From Lycocorax pyrrhopterus obiensis (Eukaryota > Chordata > Aves > Passeriformes > Paradisaeidae), in assembly GCA_014706295.1 (NCBI GenBank), contig JACSVZ010000007.1:7543199-7607198 (forward strand): a stretch of 64,000 nucleotides of DNA, given 5' to 3'. Positions 14,591 through 24,800 of the stretch are shown here, in pieces. Each line of letters begins with the position of its first letter. Within the stretch, counting starts at the first letter, position 1. The translations under genes were made by a program, and so were the position numbers. The notes under the pieces were generated by a model. The model made no database searches. It was not told the DNA's origin and worked only from the letters and a program-made list of their open reading frames with translations.

Positions 14591-17353
14591 TCATACATGA
14601 ATGAGTCTTTCATTCTAGAGAACATGCCAAGCTACAGGAGGCAACTGTCTCTAGAGAAAAAATGGTTCGGGGCTGCCCTTGGCTCACTGAACACTTCAGA
14701 AAATTGTGTTACCACTGGTTTTTGAAATTACATTGCAGTCGCCGCTTGCAAGCGGGAGCCCCAGAAACAATGTAAACTCTTTCCAGCTACTTTGCATCAG
14801 TATCCTAGAGGCAGGTCTTGTGCTGGCAAGTTCTGCTGCACAGTCAGAACAGTTTTACATCACTAAATGTCTGAAATGTCTGACCTGAGTTGCAGGGACA
14901 AAGGTAATGTAGTTAGAGGCTGAAGAGCCATTGGGTTCTGATATGTAGCAGCCCACACAATATTTTTTAACATGGTTATCTTTGACATTTTCTCCATTCA
15001 CCACCGGTACAACAGTTTTGACCTGTCTCAGCATTCTTGAAACAGTTTTAAGTTCATTATCAGGCTCAGAGATTTTCTGTCAAAAGTGGACCCGCACACA
15101 CATTCATCCCTATTCTCCCCTGTTTTAAGTTCAGACAATGCCAAGGCTTCTTGGCAGAAGGGATTCTCTTAACCTTTCTCTGTCCACCACTATCAATTTT
15201 CAAGATAACCGTTCTCACAGATAGAAATCTACACTCTAATTTTTGAGTGCTCAGTGCTGGTCCCAATGCCCTGATTTATTTCACTGTTGTTACAGATCAG
15301 ATACTGCTGTTGTCATTTACTAACGAAGTCCAAATGAATAATGTCTGCTTTCCCTGCCCATTTTAAATCACAGACCTGACCTAGAACATCTCTTACTTTT
15401 ATTTTAAGAATAAAGAACATTTTTTGCTAAAAAAGTTCTGGAAAGACAAAGCATTGGCTACAGTGTATCCATAACCAACTTTATTACCATATTTAAATTT
15501 AAATTTAGGTCTAGGCATGTCAAATAGGTCTCTAACATGATAACTTGCTGAATTTTGAAACAGACATTGTTCTCCAATCTCCTTTTACTTTGCACCAATT
15601 CCACCTTGCTCTTGCCTAACCTACTTCACAGCAAGGTTTACTCTGCTTCTCATAAACTGCACTTCCCTGTCATCTCATGGGATTCACCTGAACCACAAGA
15701 ACTCTCACATCAACAGAATTACTAATAACTAAGGGATCTTTTACATCAAAGGAAGCACAAAGCATCTCAGTAATGCTGTAGAGGTACAAGAGAGGTATGA
15801 TCTTAATGAGAAGGTCACGTGTTGTTTGCTCAAATACAGAGAGTAATTTGGGCTGAATGAGAATTGCCCTGAATTTATGAATAGCTAAATCTCTCACTTC
15901 CTACCAGCAAAGATTAGGCAACATTGGACATTTTTTAGAAAAAATTAGGCACTCTATCTAAGATAAAACATTTTATCTTCAACAAAGTACATTAGCCAAA
16001 AGATATGGATAAACATTTCACTCCGTAATAGCCTGCTTTACCTACATAAAGTGTAACATGCTTACCGACTTATACCGTCAGAACTGCCAGCAGAATGTAT
16101 CTATGAGCCACCAATTCATACTTATTCAGTCACTTTTTACCCTCCCTCTTCTTTTCTGCTTAACAATGCAAGAAACCTGCTGGTAAAAAACATTACACAG
16201 CTTTAAATCACTTCGTTTGCCACAGCAAATAATTAATGAAAACAGTGACCTTGCTATAACTCATTTATATATGTACTGAGGGGGAAATTCTTCCTGGCAT
16301 GAAAGTGGACAGCAAGAAAAGTGCTCGACATAAGGTATGGATTTAAAAAAGAAACAAGACTCAGTTCACTATCCACGCATATTTTAAAACTTAGAGATTT
16401 AAGAGTGCCATCAGATCTGCTTTATGAATACCACAGATCATCTGATTACTCTACTCAGTTCCAGTGCATTGCACAGTACAACCTTCATCAGTGATGCCAA
16501 AAACTATTCAAGATACCATTTAAAATAGGTAGTGAGGCTACATCACCACCCTTTACATCTTTTGACTGAAACTGAAAGAACTTTCTGCAAGAATTCTTTC
16601 GTAGCGTCAGTCTATAACATAACCTGTGTACTGAGAAGTTTTGTGAGTCATTAGGAAATTCTGCACTTAGAATAATAGTTTATGGCTGCACCGACTGCTA
16701 AAGAAAAGTATTGGATGATCATAACTACAAGCTTGCACAGAACAACTCAATTAAAACTCAGGCAACAGAAAATGTTATTGTTTAAATGAGCAACCAATAA
16801 GCAGATTCTACAAGTGGAAAATATTCCAGAGCTTGGTATCTGGGTCATACAGCTGCTAAGTTTGCCTTCTGTGTAGCAACACTGACAGAGAAAACTGTTC
16901 AGGGGGATTCATATTTACATTTTTCACCAGGGTAAACAAGAACAGGCACTGTGAATTGCATGTTTAGGGAGCTGCATGTGGGGCTGCAGCACTACAGTGA
17001 TAGCTGGTTTTCCTTTCCTAAACCTAGAAGTAATGCCCTGAAAATACCAGCTGTATTCTGTTCATATGTGTACAATATCAGGATTTAGAATGCAAGTTAG
17101 GCAGCACAAGCACTAAAATGTTTCTGAACAAACAGGGGTGTGAAATACTGAGACACTGGACTGTAAATCCACCAGGTCTTCTAAGATTTTTCAAGAAGGT
17201 CTATCCTTTTATGTTCAGTTGTAATTCTGCCCCAAAACCCTTAATTTTTATTGATCTATACTTTAATCTGTATGTTAATTCCCTTGTTAAGTTATGCAAA
17301 ACAGAAATATATGATCCTGGCATAAAATGGATCTTCAAGATCAAGTAGTTTTC
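14591..17353. other. Intergenic or intronic DNA, no gene recognised
   Basis: AT-rich, with only short unsupported open frames. An A/T palindromic tract lies near 15489-15508. No repeat family was recognised. Confidence 0.55.
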
Positions 17354-18403
17354 TGTGGTGGGTTGACCCCGGCTGGATTCCAGGCACCCACCAAAGATCC
17401 TCTATCACTATCGTCCACAACTGAGAGAATGTAATGAAAGCTTCATGCCAAGATAAGGACAGGGACACATCACTCACCAACTACCAATTGTGGGCCAAAC
17501 AGACTCAGCTTGGGGAAATTAATTGAATTTATTACCAATCGAAACCAGAACAGGATAATGAGAAGTAAAACAAATCCTAAAAACACCCTCCTCCCACCCC
17601 TCGCTTCTTCCCGGGCTCAACTTCCTCCCACCCAGCGGCACAGGGAGACAGAGAATGAGGGTTATGGCCAGATCATCACACATTGTTTCTGCTGCTGCTC
17701 AGAGAGAGGAGTCCCTCCCCTGCTCCAGTGTGGGATCCCTCCCATGGGAGTCAGTTTTTCCCAAACTGTTCCAACGGGGGTCACTCTTCCACAGAGTGCA
17801 GTTCAAGGACGGCCTGCTCCAGCGGGGCTCCCCCACAGGATCACCAGTCCTACCAGGAAACTTCCTCTGGCATGGGCTCCTCTGTCCACGGGTCTGCAGG
17901 TCCCTGCCAGGAGCCTGTTCCAGCACAGGCCTCCCACAGGTTCACAGCCTCTCTCAGGCATCCCCCTGCTCCGGTGTGGGCTCCTCCAGGGGCTGCAGGT
18001 GGATCTCGGCATCCCCGTGCCCTCCCTGTGCTCGGGGGCTCAGCTGCCTCACCATGATCTGCACCACGGGCTGCAGGGGAATCCCAGCTCCAGCACCTGG
18101 AGCACCTCCTGCCCCTCCTGCACTGACCTGGGGGTCTGCAGGGCTGTTCCTCTCACCCATCCTCACTCCTCTCTGGCCACAATTACTTCTGTGCAACAAC
18201 CTTTTTTCCTTCTTCAATAAGTTTACATATTTACAGTAATAACAGAGGCATTAGCACCATCTCTGATGGGCTCGGCCTAGGCCAGTGGGCCTCTCTTGGA
18301 GCCGGCTGGCATTGGCTCTGTTGGACACGGGGGAAGCCTCCAGCAGCTTCTCACAGAAATCACTGCTTTGGCTACCAAAACCCGGCCATGCAAACCCAAT
18401 ACA
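17354..18403 (-). mobile_element. Solo LTR of a passerine endogenous retrovirus (ERVL-like)
   Basis: The element runs TG...CA at its ends. On the minus strand it begins TGTATTGGGTTTGCATGG and ends GGGTCAACCCACCACA, which I recognise from memory as an abundant songbird LTR family (TguLTR5-like; exact name unverified). Minus-strand orientation is supported by a CCAAT box (complement of about 18299-18320) near the 5' end and an AATAAA polyadenylation signal (complement of 17528-17533) near the 3' end. The flanks TTTTC (17349-17353) and CTTTC (18404-18408) look like a 5-bp target-site duplication with one mismatch, as expected for ERVL-type integration. No gag, pol or second LTR adjoins it, so it is a solo LTR left by recombination. 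It is GC-richer than its surroundings, which explains the long but meaningless open frames inside it. Confidence 0.9.
17721..18015 (-). repeat. About 50-bp tandem modules inside the solo LTR
   Basis: On the plus strand, 'TGCTCC/TGTTCC' followed by a G-rich 'AGYGTGGG'-like core recurs at 17721, 17767, 17815, about 17863 (degenerate), 17916 and 17967. The spacing is 46-51 bp. These are degenerate tandem copies within the LTR. Confidence 0.7.
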
Positions 18404-18408
18404 CTTTC

Positions 18409-20014
18409 TTATCTATTTCCTACCTCCTCACTACAGTAAGAATTTAATTCTAGTGATTATAATCATCAAGTGATGGCCAAAAGAGAAATTTAAAATATAA
18501 GTCTACAGGCACTGAGGTTCACACTACCGACTAAATGAAAAAATGCCTCAAACCCACTCATCGCAGACACTAACTGCTGGCACATTTGTACCTGTGCATT
18601 TAGTCAATAAATATCGTAAATTATTTGTAATGATTAGACTGAACACTAATTTAGGACCGAGATCCTCCTGCTTTAGGACCCAATCCCAATTGAAAAGTAT
18701 TACAATAAGCATTACATTGTTGGTAAAGAGACATGCCTGATCCACAGCCCAGTGGAGCCACAGGTGGCATTGACTTTTAATTTTAAGGAGGATTGGAACA
18801 GACTACATTCTTCATCATGATTCAAATTGACAGTTCACACTTATGGCTTATGTTACAGCCCTCAAGTATCCAATTGATACTACGAACTGTCTTTCGCAGG
18901 TTCAACACCTGCACAGAGGGAGAGATGGCCTCCCATCACATCTGCATAGATAAGATGGGCAAAAGGAGAGAAAAATTTCTCTTTCTGCTATGAAATGAAG
19001 CCGGGAGCTGACAGTGCTACCCCAGAGCTCTGCAGAAGGCTCTGTGGGAAGGGCCCCTGACGTTATTGAAGCTGTGTGCTCAGCCCCGAGCCCTGCACAG
19101 ATGGGATTGCTCTGGGTGCCTCAGCCTGCTTGGCACTGCCTCTTGCACCATTCTGGCTATCCTGGTCCAGCACCCACTGCTTGCCCAGCTTCCCTGCCAC
19201 ATGTGCTGTACATGTTCCTGACCCAGAAATGCTGGGAAGAGCACTGCTTATGGAATGGGAAGGAGTCAAACTTTGAAAGAATCCTCTCCAGTTCCCATTT
19301 GTTTGAACAGATGTACAACCTCTGCCATGCCTGGGAAGTGTTTCCTCGCATCCTGCAGTGCACCCTCCAAACTCTGGAAATTTGAAGGGAGCACTATGAA
19401 TTCCAGCATCCATTAATGCATCCAAGGAGTGAAATCCTTCCTTACCTAAAAAGTGTAGGAAAATATATTGACACCAGTGAAGAAAGTATTTCCTAGCATT
19501 CCTTCCCAAAATTCTATGGGTTTGAGATTTAATGTTCAGTTTAGGAAGGTTTTGTCCTCATCATTGAAGTCCAGTCATCAGCACTAAATACACTGAGGCC
19601 TTTTTCTCAGCTTTTCTGCTCTACCTTTCTTGCCAGCACTGGATGACAGTGTCAGATTTCACTTGAAACAAACTCCTTTGTCTGCCTCCCTTCTTGCTGA
19701 ATGAATCCTTGTGCTAAACTGTTCTTTTCCTGCTTTCTGGCCAAAATGAGCAGAGCCTCTTTCTGAAACATCCTCCTCTAAATGTCTGTCCATTAAGATG
19801 AATACAGACATGTTGCACACCCCTAGCTGTGTTTTGTGCACAGGGTCTCCATTTCTGTGGTGTTTGTATTTCAGCCTGTAATAGGAACGCACAATGCAAG
19901 GAAAATGCCAGAGTCAAAAGATAACAGGAAGTCATCTGGTTGCAAACAAACAATTCTGATAAGTTTATTCCTTTGCTTAAATCTATCTTATTAATGAAAG
20001 CCTAATATTTATAA
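18409..20014. other. Intergenic DNA, no gene recognised
   Basis: Contains a GC-richer patch at about 19000-19400 with overlapping open frames on both strands and no recognisable domain. Its 3' portion (19964-19969) holds a possible minus-strand AATAAA for the candidate gene at 20608-21105. Confidence 0.5.
19964..19969 (-). terminator. Possible polyadenylation signal for the 20608-21105 frame
   Basis: TTTATT on the plus strand gives AATAAA on the minus strand, about 640 nt downstream of the stop codon. If used without splicing, the whole minisatellite at 20015-20531 would be transcribed as 3' UTR. A lone hexamer is common by chance in AT-rich DNA. Confidence 0.22.
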
Positions 20015-20531
20015 CAATCAATACAGAGAGTATTTAAAACAATCAATACAGAGAGTATTTCTAAAAATCAACACAGAGAGTATTTCTAACAATCAATACA
20101 GAGTATAAAAGTCAATATAGAGTATTTCTAACAATCAATAGACAGTATTTCTAACAATCAATATGGACTATAACAATCGATACAGAGTATTTCTAAAATC
20201 AATAGACAGTATTTCTAACAAAAAATACAGAGTATTTCTAACAATCAATACAGACAGTATTTCTAACAATCAATACCGAGTATTTCAAACAATCAATACA
20301 GAGAGTATAACAATCAATACAGAGTATTTCTAACTATCAATACAGACAGTATTTCTAACAATCAATACCGAGTATTTCTAACAATCAATACAGAGAGTAT
20401 AACAGTCAATACAGAGTATTTCTAACTATCAATACAGACAGTATTTAAAACAATCAATACCGAGTATTTCTAACAATCAATACAGAGAGTATAACAATCA
20501 ATACAGTGTGTTTATAACAATCAGTACAGAG
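20015..20531. repeat. Minisatellite of 23 monomers with a 92-bp higher-order repeat
   Basis: About 23 monomers of 19-26 bp share the core CAATCAATACAGAGTATTTC. Four monomer types recur in order: A (21 bp, ending GTATAA), B (23 bp), C (25 bp, with GACAG) and D (23 bp, with CCGAG). Monomers 13-16 (20290-20381) and 17-20 (20382-20473) are two complete A-B-C-D blocks of exactly 92 bp with few differences, and 21-22 start a third. The region 20100-20289 has degenerate A-B-C, A-B-C-D and C-D blocks. The first three monomers look older. The order implies stepwise amplification of a four-monomer block, with the youngest end nearest the candidate gene. Confidence 0.95.
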
Positions 20532-20589
20532 AAATAAGGAAATTCTTAACCTAAGGAACTTAAGGAATATCATGCACCAACTTTTTCTT

Positions 20590-20591
20590 AC
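20590..20591 (-). promoter_or_regulatory. Possible 5' splice donor after the stop codon
   Basis: On the minus strand TTCCG|GTAAGA fits the donor consensus well. It lies 16 nt after the stop of the 165-codon frame, close enough that nonsense-mediated decay would not be expected. If used, the minisatellite would be intronic instead of 3' UTR. Confidence 0.3.
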
Positions 20592-20607
20592 CGGAACAAA
20601 GTCATTT

Positions 20608-21105
20608 TCAAAGTTTTTCAAGAAGTCTAACTACAACTAATACAAAATACTCTGTAATTCTGTCCACGCAAATGTAAATGGCCCTGTAAATGAACAGCAC
20701 AGAGAGCTTTGCCAGGAAGGCCACTCCTTTCCAGGCTTTCCCCAGGAGCCCCAGCTCAGTCTCTTCTTCTCCGTACTCCCCTGTGCCTCCATTCCGACGC
20801 GGCCTCCAGACCATGAACATCACAGGGACAACCAAGCAAAGCACTGCGCACGTGTGCCATCGGATTTTTCTCTCCAGTTTCCACAGAGGCCATGCCAGAG
20901 AGGCCTGTCTGGCTTCTATGTCTGCAATTTCCTTCTCCAAGTGCAGCTGGTGCTGCTGAAGGGTCACCTCCCGCTCCTTCATCTTCTGGACCATTTCTTC
21001 CTCATCCTCGGGAGAAATTGTCTTCTTTTCAGAGGATGGGAGTGGCTGGTTGAGGGTGATAATGGCCACCAGCATCAGGTATGTATGGAAGATTCCTCCA
21101 ACCAT
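20608..21105 (-). CDS. Putative orphan membrane protein, 165 aa, coiled coil plus transmembrane segments
   Basis: Function not known. The frame reads as: a hydrophobic N-terminal stretch (residues 5-18, signal-anchor-like); an acidic, Glu/Lys/Gln-rich helix, probably coiled coil (33-67); a transmembrane segment (84-100) followed by a basic WRPRR stop-transfer motif; a Gly/Glu linker (105-119); and a hydrophobic, aromatic-rich C-terminal helix region (128-162). The ATG lies in strong Kozak context (GCCATGG), 12 nt inside a possible exon that starts after a pyrimidine-rich acceptor ending TTTCAAG (exon from 21117). A donor-like GTAAGA follows 16 nt after the stop (exon end 20592). This order (hydrophobic N-terminus, coiled coil, 'SLAW', membrane segment, acidic linker) resembles the N-terminal architecture of bird-expanded ITPRIPL1-like proteins, but the Mab21-like catalytic-type domain is absent. 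It could be a truncated relative, a lineage-specific gene, or a chance frame. Confidence 0.45.
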   Translation of the reverse strand: MVGGIFHTYLMLVAIITLNQPLPSSEKKTISPEDEEEMVQKMKEREVTLQQHQLHLEKEIADIEARQASLAWPLWKLERKIRWHTCAVLCLVVPVMFMVWRPRRNGGTGEYGEEETELGLLGKAWKGVAFLAKLSVLFIYRAIYICVDRITEYFVLVVVRLLEKL

Positions 21106-21117
21106 GGCAGATCCTTC

Positions 21118-21140
21118 CTTGAAAGAGAAAGAAAGGAGGA
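21118..21140 (-). promoter_or_regulatory. Possible 3' splice acceptor before the ATG
   Basis: A pyrimidine-rich minus-strand run (CTCCTTTCTTTCTCTTTC) ends in AAG, placing an acceptor AG at 21119-21118, 12 nt upstream of the Kozak ATG at 21105. The frame stays open back through the acceptor, so the exon could also be internal, with coding sequence joining from an upstream exon. Confidence 0.4.
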
Positions 21141-21680
21141 AAGAGCCCAGATTCAGACTATATTTCCTCGGTAAGAGAAAGGAAAGAGGTTCCTCTCTGG
21201 AAGAAAAGCTCTGGCGCCCTCGCTAGCCCTGCCAAAAGGCTGGAGGCCAGGGGTGCTCCTCAGGGCACGCCTGGTGCTGCAAGTTCCAAAGCCAGCTGCA
21301 CAAAGAGGCTCCAGGAGCACATGGTGAGGAGCAAGAGGAGGAAGGTGCGAGACACGGAGACACAAAACACGAATGGCCAGGATTGAGAAGAGAGAAATTC
21401 AGCATTGCAGATGACAGAAGAAACCAACCCAGTCCCCCAAGCAGGAGGAGGAAAGAAAAGGCCCCCAAGCTAGGTCCACTAATGAGCTGGGGAGAGGGAA
21501 TCCACTGCCCTGCTTTCCAGCCGCTCCCATGTCTTCAAACCCTTCCACTGTCTTGAGACAAAGCCTGATGAAATCCTGCTCAGCATGGGTAGCTGGGTCC
21601 TTGAAGGGCTATGTCACGTCGAGGCTTCCTTGCCCTCCCAAAGCCCTTCCCTTGGCAGCCTTGGGCAGGGGATTCATCCG

Positions 21681-21699
21681 CCCTCCCTCCCTCCCTCCC
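21681..21699 (+). repeat. (CCCT)n microsatellite
   Basis: About five consecutive CCCT/CCTC tetramers, read directly. Confidence 0.9.
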
Positions 21700-21839
21700 A
21701 CAGACCTGTTCTGAGCACTCTGTGGGCACACTTTCCGTTCTCTGTGTCCGTCCTCAACTGTGGTCCCAAACTGGGTCAGTGGGCTCTGCCCTGGGCTCCC
21801 AGGAGCTTGCAGGCTGCAGATTCCAATGCTCAGCCACAC

Positions 21840-21896
21840 CACGACACTGCCACCACCAGCAGCACCACCACAAGCAGCACCAGCAGCAGCAGCAGG
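21840..21896 (+). repeat. CAC/CAG trinucleotide-rich tract
   Basis: An imperfect run of CAC, CAG and CAA triplets ending in uninterrupted CAG copies. It produces Gln/Ser/Ala-rich or Cys/Trp-rich peptides depending on frame, none of which is supported as coding. Confidence 0.85.
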
Positions 21897-22004
21897 CGCC
21901 TCTCAGCTGTTGGTGCAACTGCACTGCAGCACCTCCTGCTGGCATCAACATCCCGTCGTTGCCTTGGAGACCGTCCTCGAGTTCACCATGGGGTCACAGA
22001 GCCA

Positions 22005-22080
22005 TGGAACCTTAGAGTTCTAGGTTCGTGGAATCTTAGAGTCATAATGCCTTGGAATCCTAGAGCCATGGTATCCTGGG
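22005..22080. repeat. Short degenerate repeat, about 22 bp unit
   Basis: Three to four imperfect copies built on GGAATCYTAGAG with CATGG or CATAATG linkers. It recalls the octamer tails of CR1 (GAATCATAGAATCATAG type) but is not a clean match, so its origin is uncertain. Confidence 0.55.
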
Positions 22081-22195
22081 ATCTGCACTCATCTTTGATG
22101 TTGAGATTATGCTGGGACATCAGGTTCCTGAGAATGTTCTCCATTTCATCAATTGTCTGGATATTTTCAGTCAATTGCTCGTCTCTTCTCAATTG

Positions 22196-22219
22196 TGATG
22201 TGAGACGTTTCTCACATCA
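22196..22219. other. Perfect 10-bp inverted repeat with 4-nt loop
   Basis: The arms are TGATGTGAGA (22196-22205) and TCTCACATCA (22210-22219), with loop CGTT. It sits about 1.1 kb upstream of the candidate minus-strand gene. Function unknown. Confidence 0.85.
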
Positions 22220-24564
22220 AACCGATTATTTCCTTTCCTTTACTATCCAGCCAACAAACTTCCCTTCAGTTTTTTACCTAAGTTTTCCACTCAGATCACA
22301 AGAAATGAAATATTACCACTTACTGCACCATCCATTTCCAAGAAGCAACTTCCACACAAGATAATTAAAAGCTATTTTTCATGGCATAAGATTTCTGTGG
22401 GATAAGCATGGTAAAAACTGTAAGAAGGCAGGAATAAAAGAGAAGATCTCTAGGGAAAATGCAAAACTAGTCTACAGTCGCACTTTTCTCAAAATTCTCT
22501 GGGACCAACCCTTTACAAATAGGTCAATGAAGAAATATGGATTCAATATCAAATCCATGTACATTTTACATGCACTCAAATACAGCATTCAGGCCTATTC
22601 CAATGATATTCTGGAACCTTTTACAATATCAGAGCTTACTGAAGCAACAAGTCATGTACCTCTCAGGATTATAACATGACAGGGTTAGTTTGCCAACCAA
22701 CTGGCTACCAAAGACAAATCTGCAGTGATGTACAGAGCTTGGCAGCTCATTCAATACTCACCACTATTTGAGTCCATTAGTCATCCAAGAAAGTGACTCC
22801 TTTCAGCTGTGCTGGCTTCTTTAAAAGAAAGGGAGAAAGGGGTTTATTTTGAAAATACTAACTTCTATTCTCTCTGCACATTACAGTTTGCAGTATAGCC
22901 TGTACCATCCTAACACCACACAAAAGGCATTTTAGGAGACCAAATTACAAAGGGAAGTGAGACCAAACATAGGTTTCTACTCTTCTGCCTGGTAGGAGTA
23001 TTTAAACAGAGACAGATCTGGAGCTCCAAGGCTGCCATTCAGATTGTTAAATGGGCTAATTGACACAGTTTGCTTACAGGGAGAGGGTTCCATACAAAAG
23101 GTCAGCAGTAGCAATGAAGAGAACCTTTGCTTTAGTGGCAACTACCAATGAATATCCGCCTTTTCTGCCCAAAACCTTCAGCGCACAGAGTTTGGGGTTT
23201 TCTCTCAATTTTATGGAGTATGCTCCTTCTGATTAAAAGCTCCCATTTGCTTCAAGGGCAGCAAACAGATTGATACTGTGTGATTCAGAGAGGCTCATTT
23301 CTGTGTCAGGTGGCTGATACAGAAATCATACAGAGAGGGCTGAACCTTTTAATCTTGGAGTGGACGATTGTGAAAGGCATTTATGCAATTATTCAAATTG
23401 CTTGAGTTACTGTTGGTAGAGAAGGTTAATTCAGCTTAAGCCCTTTCTGGAGGATAACCTGAGCCTAAATAATACAAATTAAAAACACATTCAGTAACTG
23501 TTTTTAAAGACTTATTTATTCCCAGCCTAGAATAGCAAAACTTCCTATTGTTTAGAACAGGTAAACAAATGAACATCGTTGGATCTTTGCAACAGAAACT
23601 TATGCCAGATTTGATATTTCAGCAGTGTAAGACTTCAGACACTGTTATATGAATACAACACACATAATAGTTCAGTGAGCTTGCTGCACTATAACGGCTT
23701 AACAACTGAATGCATCAACAATACTAATGACTGTTTCTGATCCAAGATCCCACAGTCCATTCCTGAGGAAAGGCAATGGATATTTGGTTGTAGCAAGAGC
23801 ATTGGACTATCTGATATCATTATTGTGTGAACAGAAGGAAAATCCTCCAGAATATTCCCACTGACACTCTGCAGTGGCCCAACCCTGTGGAAAACTTACT
23901 GAAAACATCCAGGTAGAATTCACTGAGAACAATTCAGAGATGATAAATAACAGTAACACATCATCAGACTGCAGAATGCTTTACAAGACAGGTATGCAGT
24001 GAGAGAAACAGAGACAGACTATTCCCAACGACATGCTCTAGCGATTTAATTATAACAACAAACAATAAATTATTATTCTTTTGTAACAATAAAAGCAAAA
24101 AGGAACTGGAGATAATAATTCTAATTTCTTAGCTTGCTACCTTGCCCTGCAACGCTTCCTTCCACATGCAGTCAAATAACCTACATATTTAACTAAACCA
24201 CAATCAGAGCAATGATTTGGAAACTGCTGGCATCAGTGGTTTTAGATTATGAGGCACAGCTCATGACTTTTTTCCCTTAAACACTCTTGTTCAATAGAAT
24301 GAAATTACCAACAAAGGGACACAGAAGTTTCCTTTCTTCTTGTTTTCTACTAGAAAACAAGCAGCTTAATAGAGGAAATATCAATACTACATTATCTGCT
24401 TGACAAGAACGCCGGGAAGAACAGATGTGGTGCAAGTCCTGAAAATGCCTTGACTTGCAGAACACGAGCTTAATTCCCTTTTGGACTGACCCTAAATCCA
24501 TGCCCTATTACTCCACTGCTGATGACTTCCTGTGGAAGTCATTTGAATATGTACTACACCACGG
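22220..24564. other. Intergenic or intronic DNA, no gene recognised
   Basis: AT-rich with short unsupported frames. The interval 23160-23470 has long stretches of balanced, non-repetitive sequence that might be a conserved non-coding element, but this cannot be judged from one genome. Confidence 0.5.
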
Positions 24565-24800
24565 AGCTGAACGACTGGGTCTGGCTGGGGTTGCGGCACT
24601 GCTCAGCAGCACTCACACAGCCTCAGGGTTTGCTCTTTTCTCTGCCCCTCCTCAATGAGTAGGCTGGAGGTGAGCAAGAATTCGAGCGGGGTCACAACCT
24701 GGACAGCCATCCCAAATGGAGCAAAGGGAAATTCCCTGCTGTACAACATCAGGATCAGCAATAAAGGGATTTTTGAGGAAGCAGACATTGCTCAGAGGCT
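24565..24800 (+). mobile_element. Degraded avian LTR-like interspersed repeat
   Basis: The blocks 'ggctggggttgcggca', 'tgctcttttctctgcc', 'gagtaggctggagg', 'gcaaagggaaattcc' and 'atcaggatcagcaataaa' follow the order of a dispersed bird repeat I recognise from memory as ERV LTR-type. They end in a TATA/AATAAA-like core followed by a GGAAG-rich stretch. Divergence is high and the boundaries are approximate. Family name not assigned. Confidence 0.5.

Larger units (their letters stand above)
21124..22004. other. GC-richer flank upstream of the candidate gene, no exon assigned
   Basis: Carries several overlapping open frames on both strands, none with a recognised domain. It includes a (CCCT)n tract at 21681-21699 and a CAG/CAC trinucleotide tract at 21840-21896. 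It may be intron and 5' flank of the minus-strand candidate gene. Confidence 0.4.

Noticed and set aside
17510..18239. Overlapping plus-strand open frames of 236, 194 and 124 codons
   Set aside because: They lie inside the GC-rich solo LTR, antisense to its inferred transcription, are Pro/Ser/Cys-rich and low-complexity, and match no retroviral protein.
19014..19509. Plus-strand 123-codon and minus-strand 148-codon frames in a GC-richer patch
   Set aside because: Mutually overlapping opposite-strand frames, Cys/Pro-rich, with no domains and no splice context.
20608..20650. Similarity between the 3' coding end of the candidate gene and the minisatellite monomer (TCTAACTA, AATAC blocks)
   Set aside because: Only short AT-rich words are shared and the alignment needs several gaps; not enough to claim the array grew from the gene.
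21585..22364. 259-codon plus-strand open frame with Ser/Thr runs
   Set aside because: It arises from translating the CCCT, CAC/CAG and GAATC repeats. Several frames on both strands are open over the same interval and no domain is seen.
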